Source: Verpa conica (Eukaryota; Ascomycota; Pezizomycetes; Pezizales; Morchellaceae). Taken from it: 64,000 nucleotides of DNA. The stretch covers positions 868,001-932,000 of the forward strand of contig JAUFSD010000012.1 of the NCBI GenBank assembly GCA_033030425.1. The letters are read 5' to 3'. Every line of letters begins with the position of its first letter. Position 1 is the first letter of the stretch. This document shows positions 34,626 through 47,514 of this stretch, in pieces. The position numbers were made by a program, and so were the translations under genes. The notes under the pieces were generated by a model, which made no database searches, had not been told where the DNA came from, and was given only the letters and a program-made list of their open reading frames with translations.

Positions 34626-35445
34626 AAGTATCTTCAATTCACCTCTGCTCTCAGCTAAAGGAGATCAAATAGATTCCAGGTGGATAGGTTGTGGGGACTC
34701 CAGAGTAAAGCCTCTTCAAGTTTAAAGAATATGTTTTCGAGTATGAAGAGGGGGCGAGAAGAGAGATGGAGATGAGGACAAGATATTGCACCAAAAATCC
34801 GTCGAGTCGAGATCGTAGCCTCGATTTCACATTTAACTCTACTTGTACAGATCAACCGCATTAACACTCTCAGACTCACCACCCAACAAGCATCGGGTCA
34901 CCAAAATTGCCATGAAGAAGCGAGGATAATCATACCCAATCCGATACAGTCTTTACTACTTGCTGGTGGAATTGCTTGTTCCCTCGGCTTAGTCCGTTAT
35001 GCATGGTAAGGGGGCCCTAGTCAGAAGTCAAGTTGGTTAGTAAAGGCAAATAAAAGAGCCAATAGACAGGTAAAAGAAGCCAGATTATCCGGTTACGTAG
35101 CAAAGGATTCGCAGTTCGCCGTGTCACTATCGCCTTAGTTATTATCCTAGCAAGCAGGCAGTACGGTATGCGGCCAGGGCTTGGTCGGCTCTGTCGGTAG
35201 AGTATGTCGGTATGTTGCACTTTCTAACGCCCATTTTGCTTTTTCCTATTGCTATTCCATCAAAGAATCGATCAGCTCATCAACAACCGCCGTCCCCCGC
35301 CAAAGAGCATCATTTACTTCTACCTGCTGACCTACAAAGGTGCTGCGAGACCGTGATAACATTTTCTGTGTAATATTCCGTACCTCGCGGAGCCCCCCAT
35401 AGCCCACGGAGACACGGCAATTGCGTTACACATCCACTTGCTGCA
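34626..35445. other. Intergenic, transporter promoter side
   Basis: The 820 bp separate the transporter (-) from a small gene (+). Frames of about 60-75 codons on the minus strand have no recognisable features. Both promoters must lie here; no motif was recognised. Confidence 0.55.
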
Positions 35446-35812
35446 ATGTCATCAGCAAGCAGCAGCAGCATCCCCAACGACGAGGCTACCCTCAAAGACG
35501 TAAGTCTCAGCCCAATATTCCATTACATGATGCACTAACACCCACTCTGCCCTCCGCAGGAACTCGCAACCCTTAGGATTGTCCGTGCAACCCTCGAATC
35601 TATGAAGCAGCTTGTGGTGGCAATCCATACAGACATGGAAACGGCTGTAAAGAACTATAAAGACGTGACAGGTACGTTATATGACTCTACATGTGAGCTT
35701 TAACGCGTTTTATCATGCATTATAGTTTTTTGTTATTAAGACCAGACCGACAGGGCTCCACAGGCGCTGGGACTTGGCAATCGAGCAGGCCCGGGGCGTT
35801 GAGGCAGATTAA
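35446..35812 (+). CDS. Small helical protein, about 74 residues, unknown
   Basis: The proposed exons are 35446..35499, 35560..35671 and 35754..35812 (introns 60 and 82 nt). The first junction (GAC then GTAAGT, acceptor CTCCGCAG) is strong. The product starts MSSASSSSIPNDEATLKD, continues as an uninterrupted amphipathic helix (ELATLRIVRATLESMKQLVV, AIHTDMETAVKNYKDVTG) and would end RRWDLAIEQARGVEAD. Other acceptors for the last intron (35740 or 35746) are also in frame and give unrelated tails. The helix pattern with a late Trp vaguely recalls DASH/kinetochore or BLOC-type small coiled-coil subunits, but I cannot assign it. Lack of a long frame is expected for a 74-residue three-exon gene. Confidence 0.42.
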
Positions 35813-36605
35813 ATTCAAACCCCAGGAATCGTAATAGCCCCATGTTACTGTGGCTGCGTGGAGCAAGGATTTCAAACTCAAAATTTAATTATAGAGCTAC
35901 TTTAGCTTTTATCGAATCTTATTCTGTCAGAACCCACTAACCCTTATGTGAGACATCATATTTATCATTAGGATTTTGGCAATTGGGTCTTTTCTCTTCA
36001 TTTGCTAATATACAACGGCATTTTTTTAAAACTTATTTTCTTCCCTCCCGTCAAATTTTGAAATTTGTACAGTCAATAAATACGTACTTCATATCCCTTT
36101 CCAGGTTCTTTTGCAAGGGTCCAAAGGGCAACCGACTCAATCATGGCATACAAAACATAAAAGTAAAAAAGAGCAGTTAAAACAACAAGAAGACCCAACC
36201 ATGCAAATGCAAGCGGAGAAAGGAAAACTGCCGAATTTAAGAATCAAGGTAGAGAAATACAAAAACCAAGAAAAAGCCAACCCAAACCGTATGGACCAAG
36301 AAAGTGAAAGTAGGCAAAAAGGAAAGATAAGTTGCAAAGGTAGCCCAAAGAATCATAATGGTCAAAGGGAATAAAACACAACGAACGGATAACGCCGATT
36401 TCCGCTCCCAGCGTAAAAAGAAATTCGTCCACTCCTGCTTAGTATCATGAAAAGAAACAAAAAAAAAAAATAGAAGAAAAAGAAAAAGAAACTAAGCGAA
36501 TGCCTTTATTCGGAAAAGAGACACCACGAAAAACATTACAAAACTGTATGAACTCGAACAAACCCTATCTTCCAGAGTTACATCAAACAAATTTTTCTCT
36601 GCTTT
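35813..36605. other. Intergenic, AT-rich
   Basis: The 793 bp between the small gene and the 3' end of rlm1 have A-rich stretches at 36160-36490. No gene seen; part is probably rlm1 3' UTR. Confidence 0.6.
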
Positions 36606-38512
36606 TTATGTCTTCACACGTTTTTGAAATGATGGTAGAATTCCGTCTTCTTCGTGATCTGATGAAGATGGACTTTTTCTTTTGCTATTGGTGTCTGGAG
36701 GATCTTTGAAGATGTTATTTGATGTACCGACTACTGGAGTAGTAAAATTGATGGGACTAGGTAGTACATTGTCCGAATTTGGGCGGGGGGTATAACCAGG
36801 CCAATCGGCATAGAATACCGAGGGAGATGGCAGTAACCCATGATCCACAAAACGACTAGGAAGGGCAGAGATTGGGGTTTGTTCGGTCGGACCGGTAGTA
36901 GGAGGCGGTCGAGCGAAGGGATTCACTGGGCCAGTGGCACCAGCACTCAACAGGGTACCGACACTCGGCGAAGGGGGTGGAAGCACCGCTCCATTACCAT
37001 GACTACCTTCGTTCATGCCCTTTGCCGAATGGTTTCCAGTAGTGCCAGAAGACTCCTGGGCAGAGGATTCTGCAGTAGCGCTACCAGCATCAGAATGCTC
37101 GCTGGGAATCTGCACCTTGAGCCTAGGCCTAGCCCCCGGTTTCCCCGAATTAGAGACCATGCTGTTGGTACGGGAAGGTGGGGGTGGAATAGAGTCCTGG
37201 CGATTCAGAGGTGGCATTGCATGCGCAGGCTTTGGCGAAGACTCCTGGCGGTTCTCAGATTTGGGGATTTCTGGTACAGTTGTACTCGCGGACGGCCTGG
37301 ATAAGGTAGCAACATCTACGGAATGTGACCTTTGTGGCTCCTGCACCCGGTCTCCATAGGAGAAATGTTGTGCAAGTAATGATTCACTAGGACCAATGGG
37401 AGTAAACATGCTTCGAGATTTTGCTGGAGCACGTTTCTGTATGACTGCAGGATGTGTATCAACACGCGGTCCATCAGGAGGCATACTGTCTGGTCCTAGA
37501 TGTCTCTCTGACGGGAAAGCAGGAGGCATAGATTGTCGTCTGTTGCCCTCATTTAGGAAGACCTGGGACTGGGACTGGGACTGCTGCTGCTGTTGTTGCT
37601 GTTGCTGTTGCTGTTGCTGCTGAAAGTTTTGGTAAGACTGCGCTTGTTGCATAGCCATTGTCATAACTGATGTTGGTTGTGGATTATAAACCGAAGGATT
37701 TGGCATCCCATATGTAGGGTATCCGTTCTGCTGCTGTGGAGCCTGCGATGCTGGATAAGCATTCTGAGGACCAAGGCCCGAACTATTTCGCCTTTGGTTT
37801 CGCGAGTTCGGGCGTGACATCGGCTGAGGGGTTGTGCGAGCTGTCATCTGGGGCATCTGGTGATACTGTCCTCCACCTACAAGATTTTTGGGGGGTATGG
37901 GGGGTGATGCAGAGGCAGTGTGCTGTCTATTATGCATCTGGGGTAGACCTGAGGGCCCATGAAGATGATGAAGAACCGAGGACTCTCTCTCAATAGGGAC
38001 ATCATCAACGTCGTCATCATCGTCATCGTCACCAACGTCGGTCTTGGCCTGGAAGTCTGCTGGCCCTTTGTGCTCATGCGCGTTTTCATACTACCCTAGG
38101 AGTCAGTTGATGGTTCACGACCATAAAATACTAGTTAGGAGGAACATACATAGCTATGCCGGCTAATTATCTCCTGAACATCTGCTGATGAGAACTGGTA
38201 CAACTTCTTGTTGGCGCCAAATATTATAACGGCGATGTCAACGTTGCAGAGGACGGATAACTCATGCGCTTTCTTGAACAAACCACCTTTACGTTTGAGA
38301 AACGTACTAATAAAAAAAGGTTAGCACAGACTATTAAAATAATAAGTCCAACGACAAACTTACACTTGACGGTTACGATCATCTTTGATCGGTTTGATCT
38401 CAATCTATGCGACGGGAATGTATTAGTAGTTGCGTGGGCAAGAAGACAGATAAGACAACGCGTGAGCGAAGCAACCAAAGATGGGGGAAAACAATACCTT
38501 TCTTCGTCCCAT
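36606..38512 (-). CDS. rlm1: Rlm1, MEF2-type MADS-box transcription factor
   Basis: Rlm1 is the MADS-box factor activated by the cell-wall-integrity MAP kinase Slt2/Mpk1. Exons down from 38512 are 38512..38498 (15 nt), 38404..38364, 38306..38150 and 38090..36606 (introns 93, 57 and 59 nt), giving 565 residues. The MADS domain reads [20 protein letters not shown] then [20 protein letters not shown] and [20 protein letters not shown]; the MEF2-type continuation is [19 protein letters not shown]. An acidic D-run ([13 protein letters not shown]) follows. The C-terminal half is Pro/Ser/Gln-rich with a polyglutamine tract (encoded at about 37572-37620) and SP/TP sites typical of MAPK substrates. 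The conserved tail segments [32 protein letters not shown] and [13 protein letters not shown] match Rlm1 of other ascomycetes. The start exon was identified from the invariant MGRRKI. Confidence 0.95.
37562..37622 (-). repeat. CAG/CAA microsatellite (polyGln) in rlm1
   Basis: A mixed CAG/CAA repeat gives about 14 consecutive Gln and then a Ser-Gln alternation in the Rlm1 activation region. It is likely length-variable between strains. Confidence 0.85.
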
Positions 38513-41500
38513 AGTGAAAACTAACTACCGGAGCGTTGCAACCGGGCTTAGGTAGCAGAACGCGCCAACAGATAACAGAGAGGATGGTCAAGTAGTTGTC
38601 GCTATAGACTCTCAAGTGAAGCGGGGGGATGTGTACTACTGATGAGACAGTGCAGACTAGGCGACGCGACAGAATTGGTTCAAGCTATAACAAGGATACA
38701 AGTGAAAGCTGAGAAGCCCTAGGGGTATGCGTTCTATGTAATAGAAGATAGCAGTTGGGTAGTGGTTGGGGGTGGGGATCTATTTAAATAGAAGCAGGTT
38801 ATGTAAAGTGGAGAAACTTCCTCCCCTTCTACTTCAACGAGGATGTGAAGGCGATAATGTTGAGTGAAGTAAAGTCTGATCTGAATATAGAAGAGAGAAG
38901 TGTGGACGATGTTCCCCGAGATATATAGAAATATCTGAGGGGGGGGGGGGCGGAAGAGTCAAACACGTCGGGGAAAGATGGAACTTCGCGTGCTCACTCT
39001 TTTTTGCCTATGGTGTTCGGCTCTACTGGCGAGAGGTGAACGGACGTGCGGTAAGAGGTGAGTATGAAAGTCCCTTGGGGAAGGGCCAGACAGTGGGGAC
39101 ATGCAACCTCTTTAAAATAGAAACTTCGCCTCCCAAAAATAACTCACAGAAATATCCCTAAATTAGACTAAACAAGTCAATTTGTGTGCTTTGCCGTCCG
39201 CACATATTCCCGTTGCGGTGTCAGCGAGGCTAATGTCTCGGTTGAACGTCGAACCATGTCTGGCATCCCTGGTGCTCACTTCAACGGGGCGGCGACTCAA
39301 CGGCCGCCCCATGGATCCCATTCGACTGGCATCGCACAGGACGAATTCCGTCCCGCACACACTCCTATGCAAGTCATTTGGAGCCTCCTCCACAACCAGC
39401 TCCCTTTTGGTACCCATATGTTGCGACTGAGTAGAGTATGTACATGTATGTACTACACAGTAGAGCGCTATAAGGAATACTCGGGCTACGCAACTAGATA
39501 GTCGCTTCGCCCACCACTTTTTTGCACAATAATTTCCTTGTCTCTCTTCCATTTGTTGGGCCTCTCCGAGAAGCGATTGTGTCTTTGGTACTGTAGGTAT
39601 GATAGCCGAATAGGTTGTCACACCTAACACGGGGATCATAAGCTTTAGTCCCTGGGACCAGCACACACGTTTCTCATGTTAGGATGGATAGTTGTTGCCG
39701 TATGTATGCATCTCGCGCACGCGCGCGCTGTTAGAATCGGGGCGTATACCATACGAACGGAGAATTCCCAGAGAGAAGCTTTCTGGAACACTGCTATTTC
39801 TATCCCCCGCACCTATTGAAGAACGCTTGCTTTATCGAGGGTGCATCGCCCCGCACACCTGGGAGGAGTCGTTTCGTATCTTTCTAGGCCCTACGTTTCC
39901 TAGAGCTGACCAACCGTGCTCAGTTATCTGTATGTGGGGTTTTGGTTCACACTACATAGAAAGACTGGGTGACCATGGGTCCTGGCTCCAGGGTCTAGTT
40001 TATCACGAGTGAGTCCCGATACCGTATACATATATAACGCTAGTGCTTAGGTTCCGAGGATCGGACCATTTCGAAATAATAAAGGTCAATGAAATGTATA
40101 TAAACACACAAGTATGTTTTCCAAAAACATCTTATTTTTTGAATGCATCATGTCCCCAGTTCTTCAATGACCTATAGCTTTTACTCTACACGTTCTTCAT
40201 TGCCTATTACTCTTGAGCCAAGTGTCGTTTATAATATGATATAATTTTACGCATATGGTTTATGTCGTCATCTCGATAACTACATTACATGTACATGTAT
40301 TTGGGGTCTTTTCTGGGCTATATGTATTCTCGAGGATATCGACAATATAGCGGCCACTATCAGTTCCATCGGCTTGTCTTCGAGCTAGAAATTCCAGCTA
40401 CGCGTTACACCTCTGATACCCAACTTTTTCTCTAACACCGCCCTTTGTCCATGCTGAAAAAATAGATACATCCTCTTTCAACCACTCCAATAACCCGCCT
40501 AGAGACATATTGACGAGTTCGTTACTAACTAACGAATCACATTTCAGTACCCCCATCATGAAAGCTCACTCAATAATTACCAACTTATCCTTTATACTAC
40601 AGGGGTATCGGGCTGTTTGTGACTAACTGGAAACTGTATTTGGGCGTGCAGTAATTTTTGGTAGGTTATAAGATTGATGGGACGGGTATGAGGTGTGGTG
40701 GTATTTTCGCTTATTACGAACTGCAAGTGGAGCTTTGACCAGCTTTTATTCACTATTGCTTGACATCGACGTCATTATTTGTGTGTCCTCAGGACGGCTC
40801 AGATCACTGTAAAGCCACCTTGATCTCACCTAGAATATCTTTTCAAGCGGCCAAGGAGCTTACTTTGTCTACTGTAGGAGTCTGGGATGTTTTTTGGCTC
40901 CCGTACAAAGCCCTAAAGTACCCGCATTATACATATGTATGTCCCCGTAGGCCGGGTTCCAGCGCACCTCTATTGTCTGACCGGCTATCATTGCCGGGGA
41001 CAATCGAAGTATAATTTTGGAGCCCTTTGGGCTCCTGACATATGAGGCTTTGCTCAGTCAAGGTGCCCTTTGGGAAACATTCTAGCAGAGTTGAATCCTA
41101 TGCAGTATATCACGGGGTCTGGCTTGCGATTCGGGTCTATCCTACTGGGCGGCTGTTGGCCCGCAGTTGATTCCCAGGTCGTCAGATCTTTGGTGCCTCC
41201 TTTAGATTCTCGCTGTTGCGTATATCTTAAAATAGAAACAGAAACTACAGTTGAACGAATCAAATATGTGCAAGTTGTGTGGGTGGGTGACTGTAAGCCT
41301 TTCTTTTTCTTTTATCAGGGGTATTGGCCGGACTAGTCCCTGTGGCTGAAATAATCCCTGGGGGCGCTCACATGGAGCTAACTGCCAAGAATTAGGAAAA
41401 AATTATAGAATTAAAATTAAAAGCTACTAAAAGGTACAAGATTCCTCGGGTTGCTTGGGCGCCCCAGTACTTTAAGCTCGTTATTAAAGTTGACTACCCA

Positions 41501-42516
41501 AGACGGGAAAGATTCGTATATCTAGCAATTTTAGCTCATACCCTATAAACATGGGACGTCTATGTAGGCTGGAAACAAATGTGAAGCAAGCTGAAATCGG
41601 GGTGTAAATGTTCATCAATCGCTCAGGCCAATCGCCCCCCCCCCCGAACGTGTATATTCAAAAGAACAAAAACATCTCTACTTGTTTCCCTACGTGGGTC
41701 AGGACATAAGGGCTCTAAAGAGAGGGGAACGGAAAAAACAAATATACAGGTGGACCCTGACCCGTGTCTGTTTCTGCCAAGAATTCACGAACCGCAACAT
41801 CTGGTTTCTGGTAGACAGCTCTGGTTGGATGTGTTGCAGAGAAAGACTCAGCTAGGCCCAATGCACCCTACAATATAGGCCCCAAAGAGAGATTGATGGG
41901 GTGGAAAGGATGGAAAGGGGGAATGGTCGCGATTGAGGTTGAGCCTAGGTGGGATCTTTGTTCACTTGCTGTTCCCTGGCCGGGGCTTTTTCTTCTTGTT
42001 CCTGCGCTGCTCCAGCGCTCCTACTGGGTTTCTCTCCTTCTGGGTCGTCGTTGTACACTGCTTTGTTGGCAGTCCCTTTCCGCTCTCTTCGTCCAACTCA
42101 TCAGTTCACATCCGCGTCTTCTGCAGCGCGCCCACCTTGTACTTTCCTGGGGTACGTCTATACGCCCATTCAATCAGATATCCCCCCCCGCAGACACCGG
42201 CTGTCGACAAATACAAGTCTTTTCCCTCCTGCCCCATTTCTTTTGAGGCCCATTCCTGTTTGGATTTTTTTTTCCGTCGAGCTTCCATCAATCGCTCCAT
42301 CTCATCTCATCTCCTTTTTTGGTCACCAGGAAATATATTTCCCCTATCTAGGCTGAAAAGAACTCTAAAAAAAAGTACCCCCTAGTCCCGTCACCACGGC
42401 TCCTTCGCTTGTGCAAGCTCGGCGAGAAGGAGTGCAAGGACTTAACTGCTGCACGTCTTCCTATCTTCTGTCACGTCAGTCAGCTGCAACATCTGATAAT
42501 CAATCTGCCCCTTCCA
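38513..42516. other. 4 kb divergent intergenic region, rlm1 / msb1
   Basis: No convincing gene was found. The longest frame (39163-39666 minus, 167 codons) has no motif and no codon pattern supporting it. A G12 run sits at 38940-38951 and a C run at 41636-41645. From about 41950 to 42500 the plus strand is C/T-rich, consistent with the msb1 promoter and leader. Confidence 0.6.
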
Positions 42517-45500
42517 ATGCCGGCCTTCCTCAACAAAGTCTTCAAGAGGGATAATGCTGCCGCTATCAAAAAGGCTGAAGCAGAAGCTGCTGCGGCAGCA
42601 AAAACTGTTGAAGTCAAGTACGCGGACGCGTGGTTCCGAAATTCTGTAACCCCGGAAGATGTCCAGGAGCTACTGAGAGGATGCACGAATGAAATCAAGC
42701 ACAGAGGTATCTACCAGTACTCAATTTTGTTCAATTGAGGTTAATTACGCGTGGGAACCCCACGGAGATATCGTGAGAGTTACTGACGGCTCCTGTATTT
42801 ATTTTCAATTAGGATTATCCACCCCATTCCTACTATTACCGTTTAGACCAAACTCCGACCCTAGTGCCGCGCGAACCTTTATCCGTAACTTTTTTGACCC
42901 GGCGACCGGGCCGTTACGTGGGGAGCATCTTCAGCAAGAGCTTCGATTGACTGAACCTGTGGTAGGAAAACCAACTGATTTTATCCGTGAGCTTTGGTCT
43001 CTGACAAGTTCTACAGGTGCTATGTAGCACATTGAAGTGGTGTTGGAGTCGGCTGCCAGGTGGTGTGGTAACGTGGGACGTCTATGAGCTATTCCGTCAA
43101 GGAGAAGTTGGTATGTAGATTCTAGAATACTTCTAGATGAAATAGAAAGAATGCTGACAGCTAGTCTATAGAATCTAGTATGGCCCGTGACTCATTTGCG
43201 ACCTTTATCCCTCTTAGTGCCGAGTCCGAAGCTAGGTCAAAGATCATCTTTGACTTTTTTGACCTTATCTCTGCTATTGCTGCACACGGAAAGCACAACG
43301 GTTTGGGAGGTATGAAGCTATCCAGGCTCGCTGGGTGGTGGGCATTTGAGCATACCGATGGAGGTTGGGGTTTCGAGGGTGGATATGCATCGTGGTCAAG
43401 GTCAGTGAGTCGGTTACCATCAACTTAGTGACATTGTCTCATATTATTATTATTAGGGCTGCCGATGCTACAGCTCACATGTTTTTTGCATATCTGCGTT
43501 CACTTTCGCCCGCTGATGGTTCAAAGGGCGTCTCAGTCCTACCGATTTCCTTAAAAGCGCTCCTTGCTTCCGTAGACTACCCACCTACTGCACCTTCCCA
43601 GCTTCAATCTCCATCAGTGCGCGTAGTCCTAACCGTCGACAACGTCTCTCCTACACCATTTGCTCTTCTACGACGAGCCAAGAACTTCAAATATGACGAA
43701 AGAGAAAAAGCTCTGCATATCTTCATGCAGCATGAGGACCCTGTTCAGGCGTTGACCGATGAATGCAAACGTGTGATGAGATGCATATCTTCCACGAACC
43801 AGTCATCTGCAGGAGCGTTTAAAACGTCCACTGGTCTTCAAGAGCAGTCTTGGTCAAGATTCCAGGATATGGGTTTCTCGGGGCTTTTGGAGGAATCAGA
43901 TAATGACTCTGAAGGTGATGTCGATGGATTGTCAATGCGTGGATCAGAAACCTTCCGTAGAAGGAGAGCATCAACTCAGCCAGCTACACCACGTGGAGGC
44001 GAAATGGACCTTGCCCGTCCAACAACCCCCTCGTGGGCTGATTTCATGCAAAGTGGGTTTGGAGAACGTGACCAGGGAGGTAACGGGCCTCGACCTCTTC
44101 TTCTACCTCCTGATAAGGTTCTACCTCCTATTGATACCGATTCCCGAGTTAAGACTTCAGCATCTCAAAGGAGAGTTGAGGAACTAATGGATCCTGGCGA
44201 ATTGCTGAGCGTGTCTCCTATGAATGTTGATGATGCATTTTGGTGGGTCTGGATGTCGAGTCTGGCGGGTGAAGAACCAACGCAGCGTAAGGCTGTGTTT
44301 GGGAGATGTGCTTTGGTTGAGACTGTCATTAGTGGTGGAAGGTGGTTAATTGTTGAAGTAAGTTCTCTGCATTTAATAAATTATTAAAGATGAGCTGACA
44401 GTGTTTTAGGAAAAAGTGAAAGGTGCTGCTGTAAAGCCCGATGATGCTTTACTGCTCAAGGATAAGAAGAAATCCATGAGAAGCATGTTGAGCAGGAGGA
44501 AGTCAATAGGCCACAGTAGCGCACCTGTTGACCTCCCGGCAAAATTCGATCCCTCAACCCCCCCTCCAATGCAAAGGTCAAAGATTGGACCAGACCAAGC
44601 AGCAAAAATTCAGATTGCTGCTGCTGCCCTTCGGCAACAACAGGCACAGTTAGAGATTAGCCATTTAAGGTCACCTGCCGGCGGCCAGAGGTCCTCTCAG
44701 AAAACCAACAGTGTTTTTACTTTACAGCCTGTAATTCTATCAGAGGCCACTCCGGCGATGAAATGGGCCAGTAAGTATGACCGTGATGCCATCAGGGATG
44801 CATATCTCAATGGTCTTCCTCTACCCGATGGTAATACGCCTTCGCGCCCTGCTACGGAGAGGTCTTTGCCAGCCCTACCTATCGAGGATGACGAAGTGGA
44901 GGAGCATCGAATAAGACCTGTCAGCATGATTCCACCTCCCAAGGATAGACCAGAGCCAATCAGCAAAAACGAACCCGTCAATAGGTCTTCAGCTACCGGT
45001 AAGCCCAAGCCTACTAGCAGAGTTACACCGGTCCTCCATTCTCCAACCTCTGCCCCTATGAATCATCCTGCTTTGAGTCTTCCGTCTCCTACGAACGGGC
45101 AGATCTCTCCGGGGCTTCAAAGCCCTCCCCTCCCATCACCCGGTCAAAAGTCAAGGGTATCTACCAGTTCTACCCCGGAAAAAATTAGAAAGGTCAACCG
45201 ATTTAAATCCTTTTTTACCGGCAGCAAAAAGGTGGAGCCTGTTACTATCGATCGGATCTCCCCGCAATCTACCGAGGCGTCAAGTAGTAGTAGCCTCGCT
45301 GTTCCAACCCCTCTCGTTAGCCGAAAGCCATCCATTTCCAAAAAGAAGAATAACCCTATCGAATTCCAGGGGACTGTCTCTACTCCTGCCGCGTCACCGA
45401 TGATCCCAACATCAAATTCTCGTCCTAAGCTTCACAATTACAGATCATCGAATCCAGGCCTCGAAGAAGTACGCGTAACAACACAGTCGTTCTCATCCTT

Positions 45501-45945
45501 CAACCAAGGTCCACTTACAGACCTGCCTGCCTTTTTACCTGATGATTCCCCGGCTACCTCAGAGCCCCATTCACCAGTCAGGGAGCACATCCCTATGACA
45601 GTACATGAACCTGTACACGAGCCGGTGCATGAGCCGGTGCATGAGCCTGTATATGAAACTGTGCATGAACCTGTGTATGAGAAGGAGGAATCTGTGACAA
45701 CTTCTGAAGAGTCAGCGACGAGCTCCCCTGCTGAGGTCGTGCCTGTACAGGACAGATGGGCACAGATTAGAAAGAATGCAGCTGAGAGGGTAAAACCTCC
45801 AACGCACATTGAGGAATTCTCTGATAAGAGAGGAAGTATGGATGATGAAGAGACTAGTGGAGAAGAGACTATTGAATCTAGAGTTGCTAGGATCAAGGCA
45901 CGTGTCGCGGAGCTGACTAGCAACATGGAGTCCAACAGAGATTAA
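42517..45945 (+). CDS. msb1: Msb1-like polarity protein (DUF1708/PF08101)
   Basis: Msb1 family proteins act with Cdc42/Rho1 and formin in polarised growth and contain a RhoGAP-like fold. Exons are 42517..42706, 42813..42961, 43017..43110, 43172..43400, 43457..44357 and 44410..45945 (introns 106, 55, 61, 56 and 52 nt), giving 1032 residues. The start MPAFLNKVFKRD is the family N-terminus; the frame opens further upstream but in the C/T-rich leader. Signatures in order are STPFLLLPFRP, RLTEPVVLCSTLKWCWSRLP, GGVVTWDVYELFRQGE, ARDSFATFIPLSAESEARSK, GWWAFEHTDGGWGFEGGY and AHMFFAYLRSLSP. The C-terminal half is Ser/Pro/Lys-rich and disordered, with a tandem HEPV repeat (45601-45675) before a short coiled coil at the end. 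Without the 55-nt second intron the frame stops at 43025-43027. All junctions fit in phase. Confidence 0.92.
45601..45675 (+). repeat. Tandem VHEP-V repeat in msb1
   Basis: About six 12-bp units (consensus GTGCATGAGCCG) encode repeated His-Glu-Pro-Val with Tyr variants. Synonymous differences between copies show this is not a sequencing slip. Confidence 0.85.
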
Positions 45946-47514
45946 TTGATAAAATAATCAGTAAAATAATTAATGTAGGTAAATCGCGTTTTCCAAGATA
46001 AAGTAGGGTCTTGCTAACAATTTCCTGAGAATTAGTGACAATATAACCTCTATAGTTGTCTACCATTGGATATAAGAAGACCCTTTTTCTTTCTTTTCTT
46101 TTTTGGAGTCTAGATGCCTGAGTTCTATATCTTATCCCTTTTAAAATTCGGTTGTGCCCGAGCCTGTCTTCGATCTCTTTTGAATAGCCACCTCTCTTCC
46201 TCTGCACAGACTGATCAAAGTGCTTTAATACCTATTTTACTATTATCACCACCGCTACTATAACTATCATATCATCCACCACCCATCAAGTCTCTTATGT
46301 TTTATCATGACACTTTTACTATATACAAATCAACCAGTAGTTTTTAGTTTTAGCATCTCTTTTTTTTGTCTTGTTCGTTTGGCGAGAATGAGATACCTAC
46401 ACGCAATATGTAAAACGCTTAGCGCTGTAGCTTTCTACACCTTTACTTCTTTAGCTATCATTGTCTTATTTCAGTTCACATTTTTCTATCTTCTCTTTCC
46501 CAGGACCTGCAGAGGTTAGTTGACTAGGGAATTGTGTAGGGGACATCTGGAGGGCACTGTCGAGTTTGGCTACTACGGGAGATTAATCCTCTACTTTCTT
46601 TTCCTTCAGCTTTATCTCCTAACTTACAATATCATCAGACCATTGTTTCGCCTCATTGGATGGCATTAGTCCCTTATATTTATTGGCCCATTGATGAACC
46701 CAAATAATACCACAAGTGCCAATCTCGCCTCTTACACTACCCTAGTGTGTATTGCCGTACCATACCACATGTATATTCATTCGCCATAGACTTAGGGAAC
46801 GACGTGTGAAAGCAGTCATAAACCTAATAGCCATAAAAATAAACATAAGTTGTAATAGGGTAGGTCACATCTGTGACCCTTGTGCACCTGTTCCTTGTTT
46901 CATGTGGTGCTGAGTGTGCTGGTTCCTTGCGCTGGCAGCCACGTGCACTATTTTTTAGTCGAGTTTAATCATAGGGCATCACTCGATTTCTGTGATGGAA
47001 ACTCCGGTACCTTGCCTGCCCCACGCGAATTTCCTGGAGGCATAGCTCATCTTCCCCTACGTATCATGAAGGTTAGCACCCTCCACCAAAATGTATAATG
47101 CGAATGCGTGGTAGGCTTGTTTGCTTCCCATGCTTCCTTCTCCAAATAGCGGCCTTGTAGGGATCCACCGTCTAAAATAACACAAGTTATATAGATAAGT
47201 GATGAGCCTGTTAGCGCTAGCATTCTTCCGTGAGTTATTTATTGTGATCTCGTTTATATAAAGTGCTCCCTATCTACCAATAAAGGTTTGTTTGGAACCT
47301 GCTCACTGGCCTTCAAGGAGCACAATGTATCTAAAGTAACCAATACATATTGTTTTCGGCATTTTCCGAAGAATACCTGATTGAGTCCCGCATCATGTGA
47401 GTCTCTCTTGGCGTTGACCTCACTACTACTTACTAACTTAGCACTTTTCTGTAGCTTCAATTTAGAACCTTACATCACCCTCACACCATAGTACATCTTA
47501 TACAACTAAGAAGG
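45946..47514. other. 1.6 kb intergenic region
   Basis: AT-rich; only short hydrophobic frames (for example 46307-46519), with no support as genes. It contains the msb1 3' end and the promoter of the kinase-like gene. Nothing else recognised. Confidence 0.6.

Noticed and set aside
34626..34637. Longer transporter start
   Set aside because: The upstream in-frame codon is TTG; the first ATG is at 34625.
39163..39666. 167-codon minus-strand frame
   Set aside because: No motif, no family resemblance and no splice-linked extension; a frame this long is plausible by chance in this locally GC-richer DNA.
43011..43027. Frameshift in msb1
   Set aside because: The apparent shift disappears with a 55-nt GT-AG intron at 42962-43016.
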